Of a stretch of DNA of 64,000 nucleotides, positions 15,867 to 25,897 are shown piece by piece. The notes below the pieces were generated by a model, which saw nothing but the letters and a program-made list of their open reading frames with translations, was not told the origin of the DNA and did not search any database. The stretch's first letter is position 1. Every line of letters begins with the position of its first letter. Source of the DNA: Planctomycetota bacterium. GTDB lineage: Bacteria > Planctomycetota > Planctomycetia > Pirellulales > UBA7805. The stretch is taken from NCBI GenBank assembly GCA_003389215.1, contig QQVP01000110.1, forward strand, positions 1 to 64,000. Reading direction: 5' to 3'. Position numbers and translations under genes: made by a program.

Positions 15867-17900
15867 TTAGTGCACCCGCTCGCCCGGCACAGCGCCCTCG
15901 TCGGGACTTAGCAGATAGACTTCCTTGCCACCGCCCCCGGCCGCCACGACCATGCCCTCACTCACGCCGAACTTCATCTTGCGCGGCGCCAGGTTGGCGA
16001 CACAAATGACCAGCCGCCCGACCAGCTGTTCGGGTTGATAGGCCGCCTTGATGCCGGCAAAGACCGTACGCTCTTCGGTGCCGCCCAGGCTTAGACAGAG
16101 CTTGATCAGCTTGCGGGCCTCGGGCACCTCTTCGGCCGACTTCACCCGGGCGACGCGAAGGTCGACCTTGGCAAAGTCGTCGATCGTAATCTCCTCGGCC
16201 AGCGGTTCCGCGGCCAGCGCGTCTCCGCTATCGCTGGGGGCCATTGCCGGAGCGGCTTCTTCACGACTTTCTTCAATCATGGCTTGCACCTGTTCTTTCT
16301 CGACACGTTGCATCATGTGCTTGAATTTGGCGACTTCGTTACCACACAGCGGCGACTGCGACTCGGCCCAGTGCTCGATCGGCGCCCCCAAGAGTTCGCC
16401 GGTCTGCTCCGCCAGGCGGGGCAGCACCGGGGCGAGATAGACCGCCAACTGCCGGAATAGATTGAGCACGACGGAGCAGACGTCCTGAAGCCGCGCGTGC
16501 TGCTCGGGGTCCTTCTTGAGCTTCCACGGCTCGTGCTGTTCGACGTAGGCATTCGCCCGATCGGCCAAGGCCATGATGCGACGCATCGCCTGGTTGTAGT
16601 CGCAATTCTCGTAGGCCGCGGCAATCTGCTCGCCTTCCTGCGCGGCGGCGGCGAACAGGCCGCCGTCGTCGGGATAGACCTGGGAAAGCCCCAGGCCCGC
16701 AACAAACTTGGCGGAACGGCTGGCCAGGTTGACGACTTTGCCGACCAGGTCGGAATTCACCTTGGCGGCAAACTCCTCCAAATTCAAGTCGAGGTCATCC
16801 ACCCGCGGCGTCAGTTTCGCGGCGTAGTAGTAGCGCAGGTAGCTCGGATCGAGATGCTCCAAGTAGGTCGCAGCCCGGACGAACGTTCCTTTCGTCTTCG
16901 ACATCTTCGCGCCGTTGACGGTCAGGAACCCGTGAATGTGCACCTTCGTGGGCAGATTGAATCCGGCCACCTTGAGCATGCCGGGCCAGAACAGCGTATG
17001 GAAGTAAGTGATGTCCTTGCCGATGAAATGGTGGATTTCGGTCGCCTCGTTCCGCCACCACTCGTCGAAATTCTCACCCTCTCGCTCGCACCACTCGCGC
17101 GTCGAGGCAATGTAGCCAATCGGGGCGTCGAACCAGACGTACCAGTAGTTGCCTGGACTGTCGGGGATCTCGAACCCAAAGTAGGGCGCGGGCCGCGAGA
17201 TATCCCAGTCGCGTAACGGCTCGTGCAGGAAGTGACCTTTCAGATAGTTGGCCACCTCGCGCTGCAGGTGATCGCCCGACTGCGTCCACGCTTCGAGAAA
17301 CGGATGGAGTTGCTCCAGCTGGATGAAGAGGTGCGGCGCGCTGCGGACCTCCGGTTTACTGCCACTGAGCGTGCTTACGGGGTCGATCAAGTCGGCCGGG
17401 CTGTAGGTATGCCCGTTGTCGCAACTGTCACCGTACTGGTCGGTCAGTCCGCAACCAGGGTGCGGGCAGGTGCCGCGCACGAAGCGGTCGGCCAGAAAGG
17501 TCCCCGCCTCGACGTCGAACAACTGCGTGACGTCTCGCTCGACGACCAGGTCGGCGGCCCTCAGCTGCTGCCAAAACTCGTGACAGAGCTCGCGGTTGGC
17601 AGGGCTGTTGGTGCTGCCATAGTTTTCGAACTCGATGTCGAATCCGGCGAAGTCCGCGATATGATGCTGCTGCATCTCGGCAATCAGCTCTTCCTCCGAT
17701 CGCCCGTCGTCGCGGGCGCGAATCATGATCGCCGTGCCGTGGGTGTCGTCGGCACAGATGTAGATGCAGCGATGGCCGCGGAGCTTCTGAAACCGCACCC
17801 AAATATCCGTCTGCAGATACTCCACCAAGTGGCCAAGGTGGATGTGACCGTTGGCGTAGGGCAGGGCGGCAGTGACGAGAATGCGTCGCTCAGACATCAA
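15867..17900 (-). CDS. metG: methionyl-tRNA synthetase
   Basis: Charges tRNA-Met. 677 aa, class I. The HIGH-type motif is '[15 protein letters not shown]'. The zinc knuckle region has two Cys-rich pairs ('GTCPHPGCG', 'GDSCDNGH'). The KMSKS loop reads '[14 protein letters not shown]' (KMSKT). The C-terminal EMAP/OB tRNA-binding module is present ('[18 protein letters not shown]' to '[14 protein letters not shown]'), as in dimeric E. coli-type MetRS. A Pro/Ala/Glu-rich linker joins it to the anticodon domain. It stands alone, divergent from the thioredoxin-protease gene. Confidence 0.96.
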   Translation of the reverse strand: MMSERRILVTAALPYANGHIHLGHLVEYLQTDIWVRFQKLRGHRCIYICADDTHGTAIMIRARDDGRSEEELIAEMQQHHIADFAGFDIEFENYGSTNSPANRELCHEFWQQLRAADLVVERDVTQLFDVEAGTFLADRFVRGTCPHPGCGLTDQYGDSCDNGHTYSPADLIDPVSTLSGSKPEVRSAPHLFIQLEQLHPFLEAWTQSGDHLQREVANYLKGHFLHEPLRDWDISRPAPYFGFEIPDSPGNYWYVWFDAPIGYIASTREWCEREGENFDEWWRNEATEIHHFIGKDITYFHTLFWPGMLKVAGFNLPTKVHIHGFLTVNGAKMSKTKGTFVRAATYLEHLDPSYLRYYYAAKLTPRVDDLDLNLEEFAAKVNSDLVGKVVNLASRSAKFVAGLGLSQVYPDDGGLFAAAAQEGEQIAAAYENCDYNQAMRRIMALADRANAYVEQHEPWKLKKDPEQHARLQDVCSVVLNLFRQLAVYLAPVLPRLAEQTGELLGAPIEHWAESQSPLCGNEVAKFKHMMQRVEKEQVQAMIEESREEAAPAMAPSDSGDALAAEPLAEEITIDDFAKVDLRVARVKSAEEVPEARKLIKLCLSLGGTEERTVFAGIKAAYQPEQLVGRLVICVANLAPRKMKFGVSEGMVVAAGGGGKEVYLLSPDEGAVPGERVH

Positions 17901-18229
17901 ATCAAATCAGCGAATCGAACGAACCTCTCTGTAGACTCCGATGGCCGCCCGGGGCGGACCGAGAAGTGGGGCATTGTAGCCCAGGCAGGGCGGTAGCATG
18001 AACCCTGCTATCGCTGCAGGCATGCGGAATGTTCGCGCGATTGGTACGGAAACTGCACCGCCTTTGCTCGCTTGGCTGCGACGACCAAGGAAGGTCCACC
18101 AAAGCAGCCGCAAGTGACAATCAGTTCGCTAGTTGAGGCAAACCGAACTCGAAAGAGCGAGGTTTGTCCCGGGGTCCTTTTGTAAATTGCGACCTCGCCG
18201 GCGTGAAAGATGTTCCATGGAGGGAACCG

Positions 18230-19849
18230 ATGGGCACGCTCACGATAACGACCGCTCTGCTGGCAATCAGCGCCGCGGGCGAGACCGTTCTTCTCGACTT
18301 TCAAGCCCCATGGTGTGGTCCATGTCGCATGATGGACCGCCATGTCGAGCAACTCGCCGAAACGGGCTATCCGATTCGGAAGATCGACACCGACCAAGAC
18401 CAGGACACCGCCGCGCGGTATGGGGTTCAGAGCATTCCCTGCTTTGTGCTGCTCGTCGACGGTCAGGAACGCGGGCGAGTCGTTGGCGCCACCACCCGTG
18501 AGCGACTCGAACAGCTGTTTCGAGACGCGGGCGTCCGCCCCGTGACCAAGCGGGGTGCGGTGACCCGCGGGCAGTCGCCGGATGGTCGGTTCTTTGGGCG
18601 AGGACGAGGTCGCTCGCCGGCTTCCAGTCCGCCGTCGGGTTCGCCGATGGGTCTGCACATTGAAGAAGGCCAATTGGTCTCCGCCGCTTCGACCGAACAA
18701 CCACGCACGCCACCCCCACCGCGGCCCAGCGTGGCGCCCGCCGCGGCACCGAGGACCAATCCCGGCGCAATGGCCGCCGTGGCCCCGCCCGCGCAACCTG
18801 CGGCCAGTCGTCCGACCCCGCCTGTTGCCCCAGCCTCCTTTGTCGCGCAGGAACCGCCGACCGATCTGCGGACCGCAGGCAATCCGCAAACCGATCTGGC
18901 CACCCAGCTGCTCGCCTCGAGTGTCCGCCTGAACGTCGGCGACGCCGCCGGGGCGTCTCACGGGTCGGGCACGATCATCGACTCCATTCCGCCGCGTGAC
19001 GGCAAACCGGGCGAGGCCCTCATCCTCACCTGCGCGCACATCTTCCGCGACTCACAGGGGAAGGGCCCGATTCGCGTCGATCTCTTCGATCGTGGTCAGC
19101 CGCAATCGTCGCGCGGCTATCTGGTGCGTTACGACCTGGAACAAGACGTGGCCCTGGTGAGCATCTATACCAATCGCGTTATCCCAGCCGTCAAGATGGC
19201 CGGCGATTCGTACCGGCCGCAGCGCGGTGACGCGACCATGAGCATCGGCTGCGGCGGCGGCCGACAACCGACCGTGCAGCAAGGGCAAGTCATCAACGTC
19301 GAGGGCTTCTCGGAAGTCGGCAAGATCCAGGTCAGCGGCCAGCCTGAGATTGGACGCAGCGGCGGCGGACTCTTTAACGCCGACGGGCACCTGGTCGGGG
19401 TCTGCAACTTCGCCGACCCGACGGACGCCGCCGGACTGTACGCCAATTTGAGTGCGACCAAGCAACTCTTCGTCGACGCAGGTCTGGCCGCGATCTATCA
19501 GGACGCCTCGGTTCCGAGCTCAATCGATCGGGCCCCCGCGACACTCGCTTCGACTGCGGCCACGCCACCGCCGATGCCGAACATGCCGGGCTGGGGCGTG
19601 CAACCGGCCGCTGCTGCCGCTTCCCTGCCACGGCAGATGGAGCCGGTCGAAGGCCTGAGCGTGACCGACCGCGAGAAGGAACTGATCTGCATCGTGCGCT
19701 CCGAAAGCGATCCCACGGCGCCCGCCGAGGTGATCGTGATCGACCGCGCCTCGCAGGAACTCCTGCAGCGAATCGCCTCCGAACGACGGCAGCGGCAAGG
19801 GGCGTATCCCACCTCGCAGCACTCGCCCGCGACGACAAAGCATCGCTAG
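18230..19849 (+). CDS. thioredoxin-trypsin-like protease fusion
   Basis: About 539 aa from the ATG at 18230 (MGTLTITTALL), which follows 'agggaac'. Residues 15-105 form a thioredoxin fold with active site 'FQAPWCGPCRMMDRH' and cis-Pro text 'YGVQSIPCFVLLVDG'. Residues 110-225 are a Pro/Ala/Arg-rich linker. Residues 230-430 form a trypsin-like domain with 'GSGTIID', His in 'LILTCAHIFRD', Asp in 'LEQDVALVSI' and Ser in 'EIGRSGGGLFN', a full triad. A C-terminal tail of about 100 aa is low-complexity. No obvious signal peptide precedes the thioredoxin part, so location is uncertain. A redox-gated quality-control protease is a reasonable but unproven idea. Confidence 0.87.
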   Translation: MGTLTITTALLAISAAGETVLLDFQAPWCGPCRMMDRHVEQLAETGYPIRKIDTDQDQDTAARYGVQSIPCFVLLVDGQERGRVVGATTRERLEQLFRDAGVRPVTKRGAVTRGQSPDGRFFGRGRGRSPASSPPSGSPMGLHIEEGQLVSAASTEQPRTPPPPRPSVAPAAAPRTNPGAMAAVAPPAQPAASRPTPPVAPASFVAQEPPTDLRTAGNPQTDLATQLLASSVRLNVGDAAGASHGSGTIIDSIPPRDGKPGEALILTCAHIFRDSQGKGPIRVDLFDRGQPQSSRGYLVRYDLEQDVALVSIYTNRVIPAVKMAGDSYRPQRGDATMSIGCGGGRQPTVQQGQVINVEGFSEVGKIQVSGQPEIGRSGGGLFNADGHLVGVCNFADPTDAAGLYANLSATKQLFVDAGLAAIYQDASVPSSIDRAPATLASTAATPPPMPNMPGWGVQPAAAAASLPRQMEPVEGLSVTDREKELICIVRSESDPTAPAEVIVIDRASQELLQRIASERRQRQGAYPTSQHSPATTKHR

Positions 19850-20137
19850 CGCTCGACGACGAAGCATCGCTAGCCCGCTTCAGCTCGGGCCGTCGCCGAA
19901 AGCGGCACCGCACTCATGGCGGCCCGCGGCGAATAACGTCACGGTGCGCAACGGCGCGGACCAGTGCCCTTACAACCGGCACGAGCCGTACCGGCGGAAC
20001 GCTCGGGCACCTCGACACGGCGTCCACGGTAGGAAGCGGGCCGGGCCGCCGGCGCGCCGACGTATAGTTCAGAGCTTGGCGGCGGCTCTCCGTTCGAGAA
20101 CCGTCGATCCTCGAGGAACCTGCCGACGGACGATCCC

Positions 20138-20506
20138 GTGTCGATGTTCTTGCTCATCCTGGTGCTCTGCCTCGTCAACGTGGCGGGCGGCTATGCGCTT
20201 GCCCGCTATCTGGCACAGACACCCGTCGAAGAGGGCGAGCTCGAAATCCGCAAGTCGGGCGGCTCGCTGAGTAACGTGTTCCAGGACGATCGCGAATCGG
20301 CGGCATCCGACGGCCATTCGGCGGGCGCGAAGAACGACGCGACCAGCGGGCCGATGGCGTCCGTCGGTCAGGCCGACACGGGCCAGGCCGACACGGGGCA
20401 GTCCGACACGGGGCAGTCCGAAGCTTCCAACTCTGCTAAGGGCGAACACGAAGACGCGATCGCAGTCTTCAAAGCGCAACTCGCCAGCCAGGCCGCCGCC
20501 GAATAG
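20138..20506 (+). CDS. small membrane-anchored protein with GQxDT repeats
   Basis: 122 aa. One N-terminal span ('MFLLILVLCLVNVAGGYAL') is followed by an acidic soluble tail. The tail holds repeats of the pattern G-Q-A/S-D-T (four to five copies), encoded by a DNA tandem repeat of about 15-18 bp near 20370-20420. It ends in an Ala-rich helix. Start is GTG at 20138 or ATG two codons later. I see no catalytic motif. It may be a small envelope scaffold; the repeats could vary in number between strains. Confidence 0.6.
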   Translation: MSMFLLILVLCLVNVAGGYALARYLAQTPVEEGELEIRKSGGSLSNVFQDDRESAASDGHSAGAKNDATSGPMASVGQADTGQADTGQSDTGQSEASNSAKGEHEDAIAVFKAQLASQAAAE

Positions 20507-20550
20507 CGACCGGCAGCGCACTCGCGCGGGGCGTGGATCGCGCCGGCTCG

Positions 20551-21309
20551 CTAGCGGTTTCGGCGTCGACCGAACAACCGCAGCCGACGCCAGCGTCGCA
20601 CCGGCTCGACCGCTGCGGTCGATTCTTCAAGACGGACGATCCGAATGTCGTCGAAGTCGCCGGCGTCGTCGAACGAGCCGATGCCGAACTTGCCACGACC
20701 GTGCGTCGTGTCGTGGGCCACCATGATCGGCTCTTCCATGTTGTCGAAGTAGACTTCGATCAGACCGTCGCCCAGCTTGCGGACGATCTTCACGGTGTGC
20801 CACTTGTCATTCCACGGCGTGCCCTCGGTCGTCTTCTCCGAGATCTTCACGCGGGCCGCATTGTTGACGATGAAGATCTGGTTTGCCCGGTCGTCGCCGC
20901 GGTTGGCCAGGTGGCAGTAGTAGAAACGGGCCGGGTCTTGATAGCCCAGAAAGAAGCACAGGTCACGATGACCGTAGTCGTGGGTGTTGCTGCGCACGCG
21001 GAGCGTGGCTTCGAAGTCGCCCAACTCGACGTCTTCCAGCCAGGCGATATTCAACGGACTGGTATGCGGCGGGCTGTACTCACTGTCCTTGAAGAGGCTG
21101 TACACGTTCCCGTCTTCGGTCTTCTTGATCTTCCAGGCAGAAGGATCGGTCGGCGTCCACTTGTCCGCTCCGTTCTCGAAATCCTCTTCGAAGACGACAC
21201 AACCAGGTTCATCGGCAAGAACGACCAGGGCCGTGCCGAGAAAGAAACCGAGCGACAAAGCCGCCACGACGCGCCGTTGAAAAGACTCCGAACAAAGTCG
21301 CATGCTCAT
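20551..21309 (-). CDS. secreted DUF1080/concanavalin-like protein
   Basis: About 253 aa. I start at MSMRLCSESF (21309) or two codons later, rather than at the track ATG. A signal peptide ends near 'LVVLADEPG'. The body is a single jelly-roll like DUF1080/LamG domains: 'EEDFENGADKWTPTDPSAWK', 'FEATLRVRSNTHDYGHRDLC', 'WHTVKIVRKLGDGLIEVYFD' and 'GKFGIGSFDDAGDFDDIRI'. Such domains bind carbohydrate, often beside glycosidases in planctomycetes. A basic tail (RRWRRLRLFGRRRNR) ends the protein. It is followed downstream by hisG on the same strand order, separated by 45 bp; no functional link is evident. Confidence 0.8.
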   Translation of the reverse strand: MSMRLCSESFQRRVVAALSLGFFLGTALVVLADEPGCVVFEEDFENGADKWTPTDPSAWKIKKTEDGNVYSLFKDSEYSPPHTSPLNIAWLEDVELGDFEATLRVRSNTHDYGHRDLCFFLGYQDPARFYYCHLANRGDDRANQIFIVNNAARVKISEKTTEGTPWNDKWHTVKIVRKLGDGLIEVYFDNMEEPIMVAHDTTHGRGKFGIGSFDDAGDFDDIRIVRLEESTAAVEPVRRWRRLRLFGRRRNR

Positions 21310-21354
21310 GCTCCCAAGTAAGTTGGATGGTGAATCGGTTCTCAATCAATGAGT

Positions 21355-22230
21355 TTAATCAATGACTTTGTTGAGCGGATACTCGACGATGCCACGGGCC
21401 CCGGCCGCCTTGAGCCGCGGGATGATGTGCCGGACGACCGATTCGTCGAGCACGGTGATCACGTCGACCCAACTCTCGTCCGCCAGGCTCGAGACCGTCG
21501 GGCGTTGCAAGGCGGGCAACAGTTCGATCACTTCGTCGAGGTGGTCTCGCGGCACGTTGATCATCAGACCCACCTTGCCTTCGGCCGCCATGGCACCTCG
21601 CAGCATGAGGGCCATGTCGTCAATCTTCTGACGTTTCCAGGGATCCTGGTACGACTCGTGATTGGCAATCAACCGCGTCGTGCTCTGAATCACCTCGGCC
21701 ACGATCCTCAAGTTATTCGCGCGGAGCGAACTTCCCGTTTCGGTTACCTCGACGATCGCGTCGGCCAGATGAGGCGGCTTGACCTCGGTGGCTCCCCAAC
21801 TGAATTCGATGTTGGCCTCGACCCCGTGATCCGCGAAGAACCTTGAGGTCAGTCCGACGGCCTCGGTCGCGATCTTCTTCCCGGCCAGGTCCTTCACGCT
21901 CTGCACCGGCGAGTCTTGCGGCACGCAGAGCACCCACCGCACGGGTCGCTTGGTGGCCTTGGAGAAAACCAATTCTTCCACTTCGCGGACATCGGCGCCC
22001 GTTTCGACGATCCAGTCGTGCCCCGTCAGTCCGGCGTCGAGCGCTCCGTTCTCGACGTAGCGAGCCATCTCCTGGGCGCGGATCAACGTGCACTCGATTT
22101 CGTCGTCGTCGATCGTGGGAAAGTAGCTGCGCGAGCGAAAGACGATGTTGTATCCCGCGCGGCGAAAAAGCTCGCCGGTCGATTCCTGCAGACTTCCCGC
22201 GGGAATTCCAAGCTTGAGGGTATTTGCCAT
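21355..22230 (-). CDS. hisG: ATP phosphoribosyltransferase, long form
   Basis: First step of histidine synthesis: ATP + PRPP to phosphoribosyl-ATP. I start at [14 protein letters not shown] (22230); the longer track ORF extends through hisI in another context. 291 aa matches the long, HisZ-independent form. Substrate motifs: '[18 protein letters not shown]' and '[20 protein letters not shown]' (PRPP loop). The C-terminal ACT-like regulatory domain ('[20 protein letters not shown]') explains histidine feedback. It lies 41 bp downstream of hisI, an operon pair. Confidence 0.95.
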   Translation of the reverse strand: MANTLKLGIPAGSLQESTGELFRRAGYNIVFRSRSYFPTIDDDEIECTLIRAQEMARYVENGALDAGLTGHDWIVETGADVREVEELVFSKATKRPVRWVLCVPQDSPVQSVKDLAGKKIATEAVGLTSRFFADHGVEANIEFSWGATEVKPPHLADAIVEVTETGSSLRANNLRIVAEVIQSTTRLIANHESYQDPWKRQKIDDMALMLRGAMAAEGKVGLMINVPRDHLDEVIELLPALQRPTVSSLADESWVDVITVLDESVVRHIIPRLKAAGARGIVEYPLNKVID

Positions 22231-22271
22231 GCCAAGTGTGTCTCTCGGGAAGAGCCTGCGTGGCCGCCGGG

Positions 22272-22673
22272 CTATTTCTTGTAGACTTCCGCCGGGTCGA
22301 AGACTCGTTCGCCGACGACTTCGAGTCCCTGCGGGGTCACCCGACGAAAGAAACAGCTGCGATAGCCTTCGTGGCACGCGGCGTCGCCAACCTGGGTGAC
22401 TCGCAGCAAGATCGTGTCGCGATCGCAATCGAGATAGACACTCTCGACCTGCTGGACGTTCCCGCTTTCCTCGCCCTTGCGCCAGAGCTTCCCGCGGCTG
22501 CGGCTGAAGTAGACCGCCCGGCCGGTGTCCAGCGTCTCCGCGTAGCTCTCGGCGTTCATATAGGCCATCATCAGCACGTCGCCGGTGGCGGCGTCCTGGG
22601 CGATGGCGGGCAGGAGTCCGTCGCCCTTGCTGAAATCGGGCTCGGCGGGGGAATCTTCCACGGTCCGGATCAC
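22272..22673 (-). CDS. hisI: phosphoribosyl-AMP cyclohydrolase
   Basis: Opens the adenine ring of PR-AMP in histidine synthesis. 133 aa, single-domain form (no HisE fusion). The metal/substrate motifs are '[20 protein letters not shown]', '[18 protein letters not shown]', '[11 protein letters not shown]' and the Cys/His site '[15 protein letters not shown]'. It is upstream of hisG on the same strand. Repeat copy B lies 58 bp before the start codon, probably inside or upstream of the promoter. Confidence 0.95.
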   Translation of the reverse strand: MIRTVEDSPAEPDFSKGDGLLPAIAQDAATGDVLMMAYMNAESYAETLDTGRAVYFSRSRGKLWRKGEESGNVQQVESVYLDCDRDTILLRVTQVGDAACHEGYRSCFFRRVTPQGLEVVGERVFDPAEVYKK

Positions 22674-22731
22674 TCTCGAAAGTCCGTCGAGTGGGCAACG
22701 GGAGCCTACGGCTGCCGCCGCCGCGTCGAAT

Positions 22732-22836
22732 TATTGAGCTCTGCGCAGCCAATGAACCAGGCCGACCAGCGGGAGGCCGGCATTCCAGCTATCACCGCCG
22801 CGGCGAAGGGCTCAGTAACAACGCAGCCATCAATAA
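22732..22836 (+). repeat. interspersed 105-bp repeat, copy B
   Basis: Same orientation as copy A and nearly identical to it (GAGCT instead of GAGCC at the left end, CAGTAAC for CATTAAC at the right). Lies just upstream of hisI. Confidence 0.9.
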
Positions 22837-23264
22837 GCCCTTCAGGATAGTTGGCAAGAATCGCGAAAACCAGGGTAGGCGACCCACAACGACCGGGACG
22901 CAGCGCGGGTGAATAATCGGCAAAACCCTCTGAATGGCGAGTTTTCCGCAAACTTCTCGCCACCGCCCAACTACCTCGCGGTCGCCTGCGAGCGACGGCC
23001 AATCGGGTCGAGATCGCACCCGATGGCAAACGCACCCGTCGCGACCGGCCCGCCCCAACCGCCGGCGCGCGCCCGTCTCGCCTATTTCTCCGGAGAGCCG
23101 TCGCGACCCGACTTGGCGTTAGGAAGGCGACAACTCGTATTCCGGCAAGGCTGTTTCAGTTGCCCGGAGCGAGAATCCGATCCTCCTTTCGGCGTGCTGT
23201 CGAAGGGGCCCCCCTGGGGCGGCCGCCCTGTCCCTAGTCCTTCTGTCGCCAAAGGCACTGTGTC
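22837..23264. other. intergenic region, no feature recognised
   Basis: About 430 bp between repeat copy B and the GT2 gene. Short ORFs here lack family character or start signals. The region should hold the hisI promoter (minus strand) and the GT2 promoter (plus strand), but I see no convincing consensus boxes. Confidence 0.4.
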
Positions 23265-23936
23265 TTGAACGATTCACTTAGCATCCTGATCCCGATTCAC
23301 AATGCCGAATCGACGTTGGCCGATTACGTGCATCGCCTGCTCGAAGTGGCCGCCGAACTCACTTCACGCTTCGACGTGCTGATTCTCGACGACGGCTCGA
23401 CCGACGGCACCGAAGACGTTGCCCGCGAGCTGTCGACGAACTACCTCCAGGTTGCCTACGTGCGGTTTCCGCAGCGACGGGGCCTCGTCAGTGCGTTGCG
23501 GGCCGGCGTGCCGATCACCCGCGGCGCGTACGTCGCGATTTGCGACACGGAAAAGCGACTGAGCTGCGACGCGCTGGCCAGACTGTGGGCCGGACGCATG
23601 GCTGCCGGTGAGGTGACCACCGACGCCACAGACGTTCCCCGCTGGCTACGGCACCTGATGCGCTGGGGCCGCGCCCTCAAGGAAACTGACACCGCCCAGG
23701 ACAGCTCCGGCAGCATCCGACTGATGCACCGCGATGACACGACAGCCCTGAATGCCCTCGATTCCAAACCGGAACGTCCTCACTTCGACCGGATGCGCAA
23801 GCGACAGGCGGGGCCGCGACGGTCCCGGACCCACCACGGTGCCGACGTCGGCCGCGTGGACGCGACGAGCCCCACGGGTACTCCGAGTTGGGTTGGCCCG
23901 AGCGGCGCGACGCAGACGTTCGCGATCGACGACTAA
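23265..23936 (+). CDS. short GT2-like glycosyltransferase
   Basis: 223 aa with a TTG start. The N-terminal GT-A half is typical: 'LSILIPIHNAESTLADYVHR', 'FDVLILDDGSTDGTEDVARE' and 'PQRRGLVSALRAGVPITRGA'. The metal-binding DxD position reads 'CDTEKRLS', so the second Asp is replaced by Glu. After about residue 125 the domain stops and a polar, repeat-poor tail rich in Arg, Thr and Gly follows ('SRTHHGADVGRVDATSPTGT'), so most of the acceptor half is absent. It may be a truncated or regulatory GT2. Its neighbours are unrelated. Confidence 0.7.
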   Translation: MNDSLSILIPIHNAESTLADYVHRLLEVAAELTSRFDVLILDDGSTDGTEDVARELSTNYLQVAYVRFPQRRGLVSALRAGVPITRGAYVAICDTEKRLSCDALARLWAGRMAAGEVTTDATDVPRWLRHLMRWGRALKETDTAQDSSGSIRLMHRDDTTALNALDSKPERPHFDRMRKRQAGPRRSRTHHGADVGRVDATSPTGTPSWVGPSGATQTFAIDD

Positions 23937-24131
23937 GCAAGCCCAAGAGACGGGCGCAGCGTTCGGTTGCCCTGCGGCGGGCCAGAAGGTCGCTTTGCCG
24001 CAAGCTCTCGTCTTCACTTCGCCGAATCGTCCGCTCGCCACGTCTCTTTCCTTTCGCAGCTGGCCGCCCGCGCCGGCTCACTCCGCAGTCGTGCAGACGT
24101 TTGCCCACATGTGTCGCGGCGACTAAGATTC

Positions 24132-24158
24132 GGCAACGCGGACATTGATGTCGTTGCC
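24132..24158. promoter_or_regulatory. dyad 48 bp before the oxidoreductase gene
   Basis: Nested inverted repeat GGCAAC-(GCG)-GACAT-TG-ATGTC-GTTGCC. There is no T-run, so a binding site or mRNA hairpin is more likely than a terminator. It lies between the GT2 and Gfo/Idh/MocA genes, 48 bp before the TTG start. Confidence 0.5.
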
Positions 24159-24205
24159 AGGCAGATTGGGCTGTCAGCCAGCCAGATCGCGGAACCATCG
24201 GGAGA

Positions 24206-25255
24206 TTGCTTGTGGGTTGGCACGTTGCCGTGCTCGGAACCGGACGCTGGAGCGAAGTGCACCTGCGAGCGCTAACCGCCAGTCCGTACTGTGACCGGGT
24301 CACCCTGGCGGGTCGCAATCGCGCAGCGGCGGCGGCACGCGCCGCGGAATTTCCCATCGTCCAGCACTGCGTCGACGACTTTTGCAGCGTCTACGACGAT
24401 CCGTCGATCGAACTGGTGCAGATCTGTCTTCCGCATCATCTGCATACCGAGGTGGCCTACGACGCTCTGCAGGCGGGCAAGCACGTCATTTGTGAGAAAC
24501 CGGCCGCGATCGACATGGCGTCCTTCGATCGTGTCGTGGCCAAGGCGGAAGAGGTCGGGCGACGTTATCTCGTCGTCATGTGTCAACTCTACAATCCGCT
24601 CGTTCTGCGGGCTCGCGAACTTGTCGACGAAGGAGCGTTGGGGCGGGTCTTCCTCTACGTGGAGACCGGCTTCAGCCAACACGCCGATTCCTATCGCAAT
24701 CCGGACGACTGGCGAACGCGCGTCGCGCTGGCCGGCGGCGGCGTGCTGATCGACGGCGGCTACCACATGGTTTACAAGCAGCTCTTCTTGCTGGGCGGAG
24801 TTGCCCGGCCGCGTTGGATCATGGCAGACGCTTCGCAGCTGAATGTCGACCCGCGCGGCAAACCCATCGAAGCGATTGGCGAGGACTACATTGCTTACAC
24901 GATCGGCTTCGATGAGCCGCTGCGAGTCGTTTCCTCACATGCCTGGACGTTGGCGGCCGACGCCCACCCGGCGCGGCGGGGCTTCATCGCGGGAAGCGAT
25001 GCCACGCTCGAACTACCCACCAATGTGACTGAACCGCTCATATTGCGCGCCGCGGACGGAACCGAGCGGATCGAGGACGTGCCGGGTCCGCGGAGCGGTG
25101 CCGACGCGACGCATGCATGTTTGCTTGACTATCTCGAAACGCTGGCCACAAACCGTGAATTACAAAACGCTTCCGTGGCGGCGGCGCGAAGCGCGCTCGC
25201 GGTAATTTTCGGTGTTTACAAGTCGTCATCCCTCCGGCAACGCATAACTCTTTAG
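24206..25255 (+). CDS. Gfo/Idh/MocA family oxidoreductase
   Basis: NAD(P)-dependent sugar or cyclitol oxidoreductase, 349 aa. The N-terminal Rossmann domain has 'VAVLGTGRWSEVHLRAL', 'VQICLPHHLHTEVAYDALQA' and the conserved catalytic-site text 'GKHVICEKPAAIDMASFD'. The C-terminal alpha/beta domain has the His of 'GVLIDGGYHMVYKQLF' (the D-G-G-x-H pattern). Start is TTG at 24206 or GTG two codons later. Planctomycetes carry many paralogues; the substrate cannot be read from the sequence. It follows the GT2 gene by 270 bp. Confidence 0.9.
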   Translation: MLVGWHVAVLGTGRWSEVHLRALTASPYCDRVTLAGRNRAAAAARAAEFPIVQHCVDDFCSVYDDPSIELVQICLPHHLHTEVAYDALQAGKHVICEKPAAIDMASFDRVVAKAEEVGRRYLVVMCQLYNPLVLRARELVDEGALGRVFLYVETGFSQHADSYRNPDDWRTRVALAGGGVLIDGGYHMVYKQLFLLGGVARPRWIMADASQLNVDPRGKPIEAIGEDYIAYTIGFDEPLRVVSSHAWTLAADAHPARRGFIAGSDATLELPTNVTEPLILRAADGTERIEDVPGPRSGADATHACLLDYLETLATNRELQNASVAAARSALAVIFGVYKSSSLRQRITL

Positions 25256-25872
25256 AGTGGTTATCCGGCGACGACGCTTCGGTGTCGGCCGATTCATTAG
25301 CCCTCAAAACGATCTTCGCTTTGACCTTCGCGTCGTCGTGGCAGACAGCGTGTGCGCAGTCTTTCTCGCATCTCGGGAAGACGTCCCTCTCTCGAAACAT
25401 TTCGGCTACCCTTGCCTGAAGCATGCGGTTGGGATACCATTTGCGCATGAAGACTACGTCGTAGCACATCTTCTTCGAGAGTCTTCAGCGAATCACATCT
25501 TCGGCACAACGAAACAGCGCGAAACAGCCACCACAACGGTCTAGGTCGGTGGCAGGGAATCTCGGGTAGTGCTGAAGAAATCAGGGAACGACAAGACCGG
25601 TGTGTGTCTGCGCACTAAGGCGTCTATGCGGACGCAAGCGAGGCCAGCGCAGCGCCCCGGAGGCCGTCGTAACGGCGTTCTGGACCCGGAACGGAAACGC
25701 GTGGCGTTACTTTCGAGGAAGGTTCAAGTCGTTTGAACCCGAGAGTTCCGCACGTGGTGTGCTGCTGGCACACGAGGCGCAAATTCGGCAAGCCGAAGGG
25801 ATTCGATAGGCGCGGGGTAACACGCCCCGCGTGAATTGCGTCGTCTGACATTTCCGTTTTTCTCCCTAGGAA
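25256..25872. other. intergenic/leader region with two hairpins
   Basis: About 620 bp without a credible gene, although a minus-strand ORF here (through 'FMRKWYPNRMLQARVAEMF') might be a decayed coding remnant. Two perfect 7-bp hairpins lie near the 3' side: GGTTCAA/TTGAACC (25721-25739) and CGCGGGG/CCCCGCG (25811-25831). If the HTH gene is transcribed from upstream of these, its leader would be well structured. Confidence 0.45.
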
Positions 25873-25887
25873 GTCCGAATTTCGGAC
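25873..25887 (+). promoter_or_regulatory. perfect palindrome touching the RBS of the HTH gene
   Basis: GTCCGAA-T-TTCGGAC, 7-bp arms with 1-bp centre, lying directly before the 'ggagagga' Shine-Dalgarno and 10 bp before ATG 25898. Position fits an autoregulatory operator for the encoded HTH protein. Confidence 0.6.
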
Positions 25888-25897
25888 GGAGAGGACC

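Noticed and set aside
22691-22912. Small proteins with [12 protein letters not shown]-like text at several loci
   Set aside because: These are translations of the 105-bp repeat in different frames and orientations, not genes.
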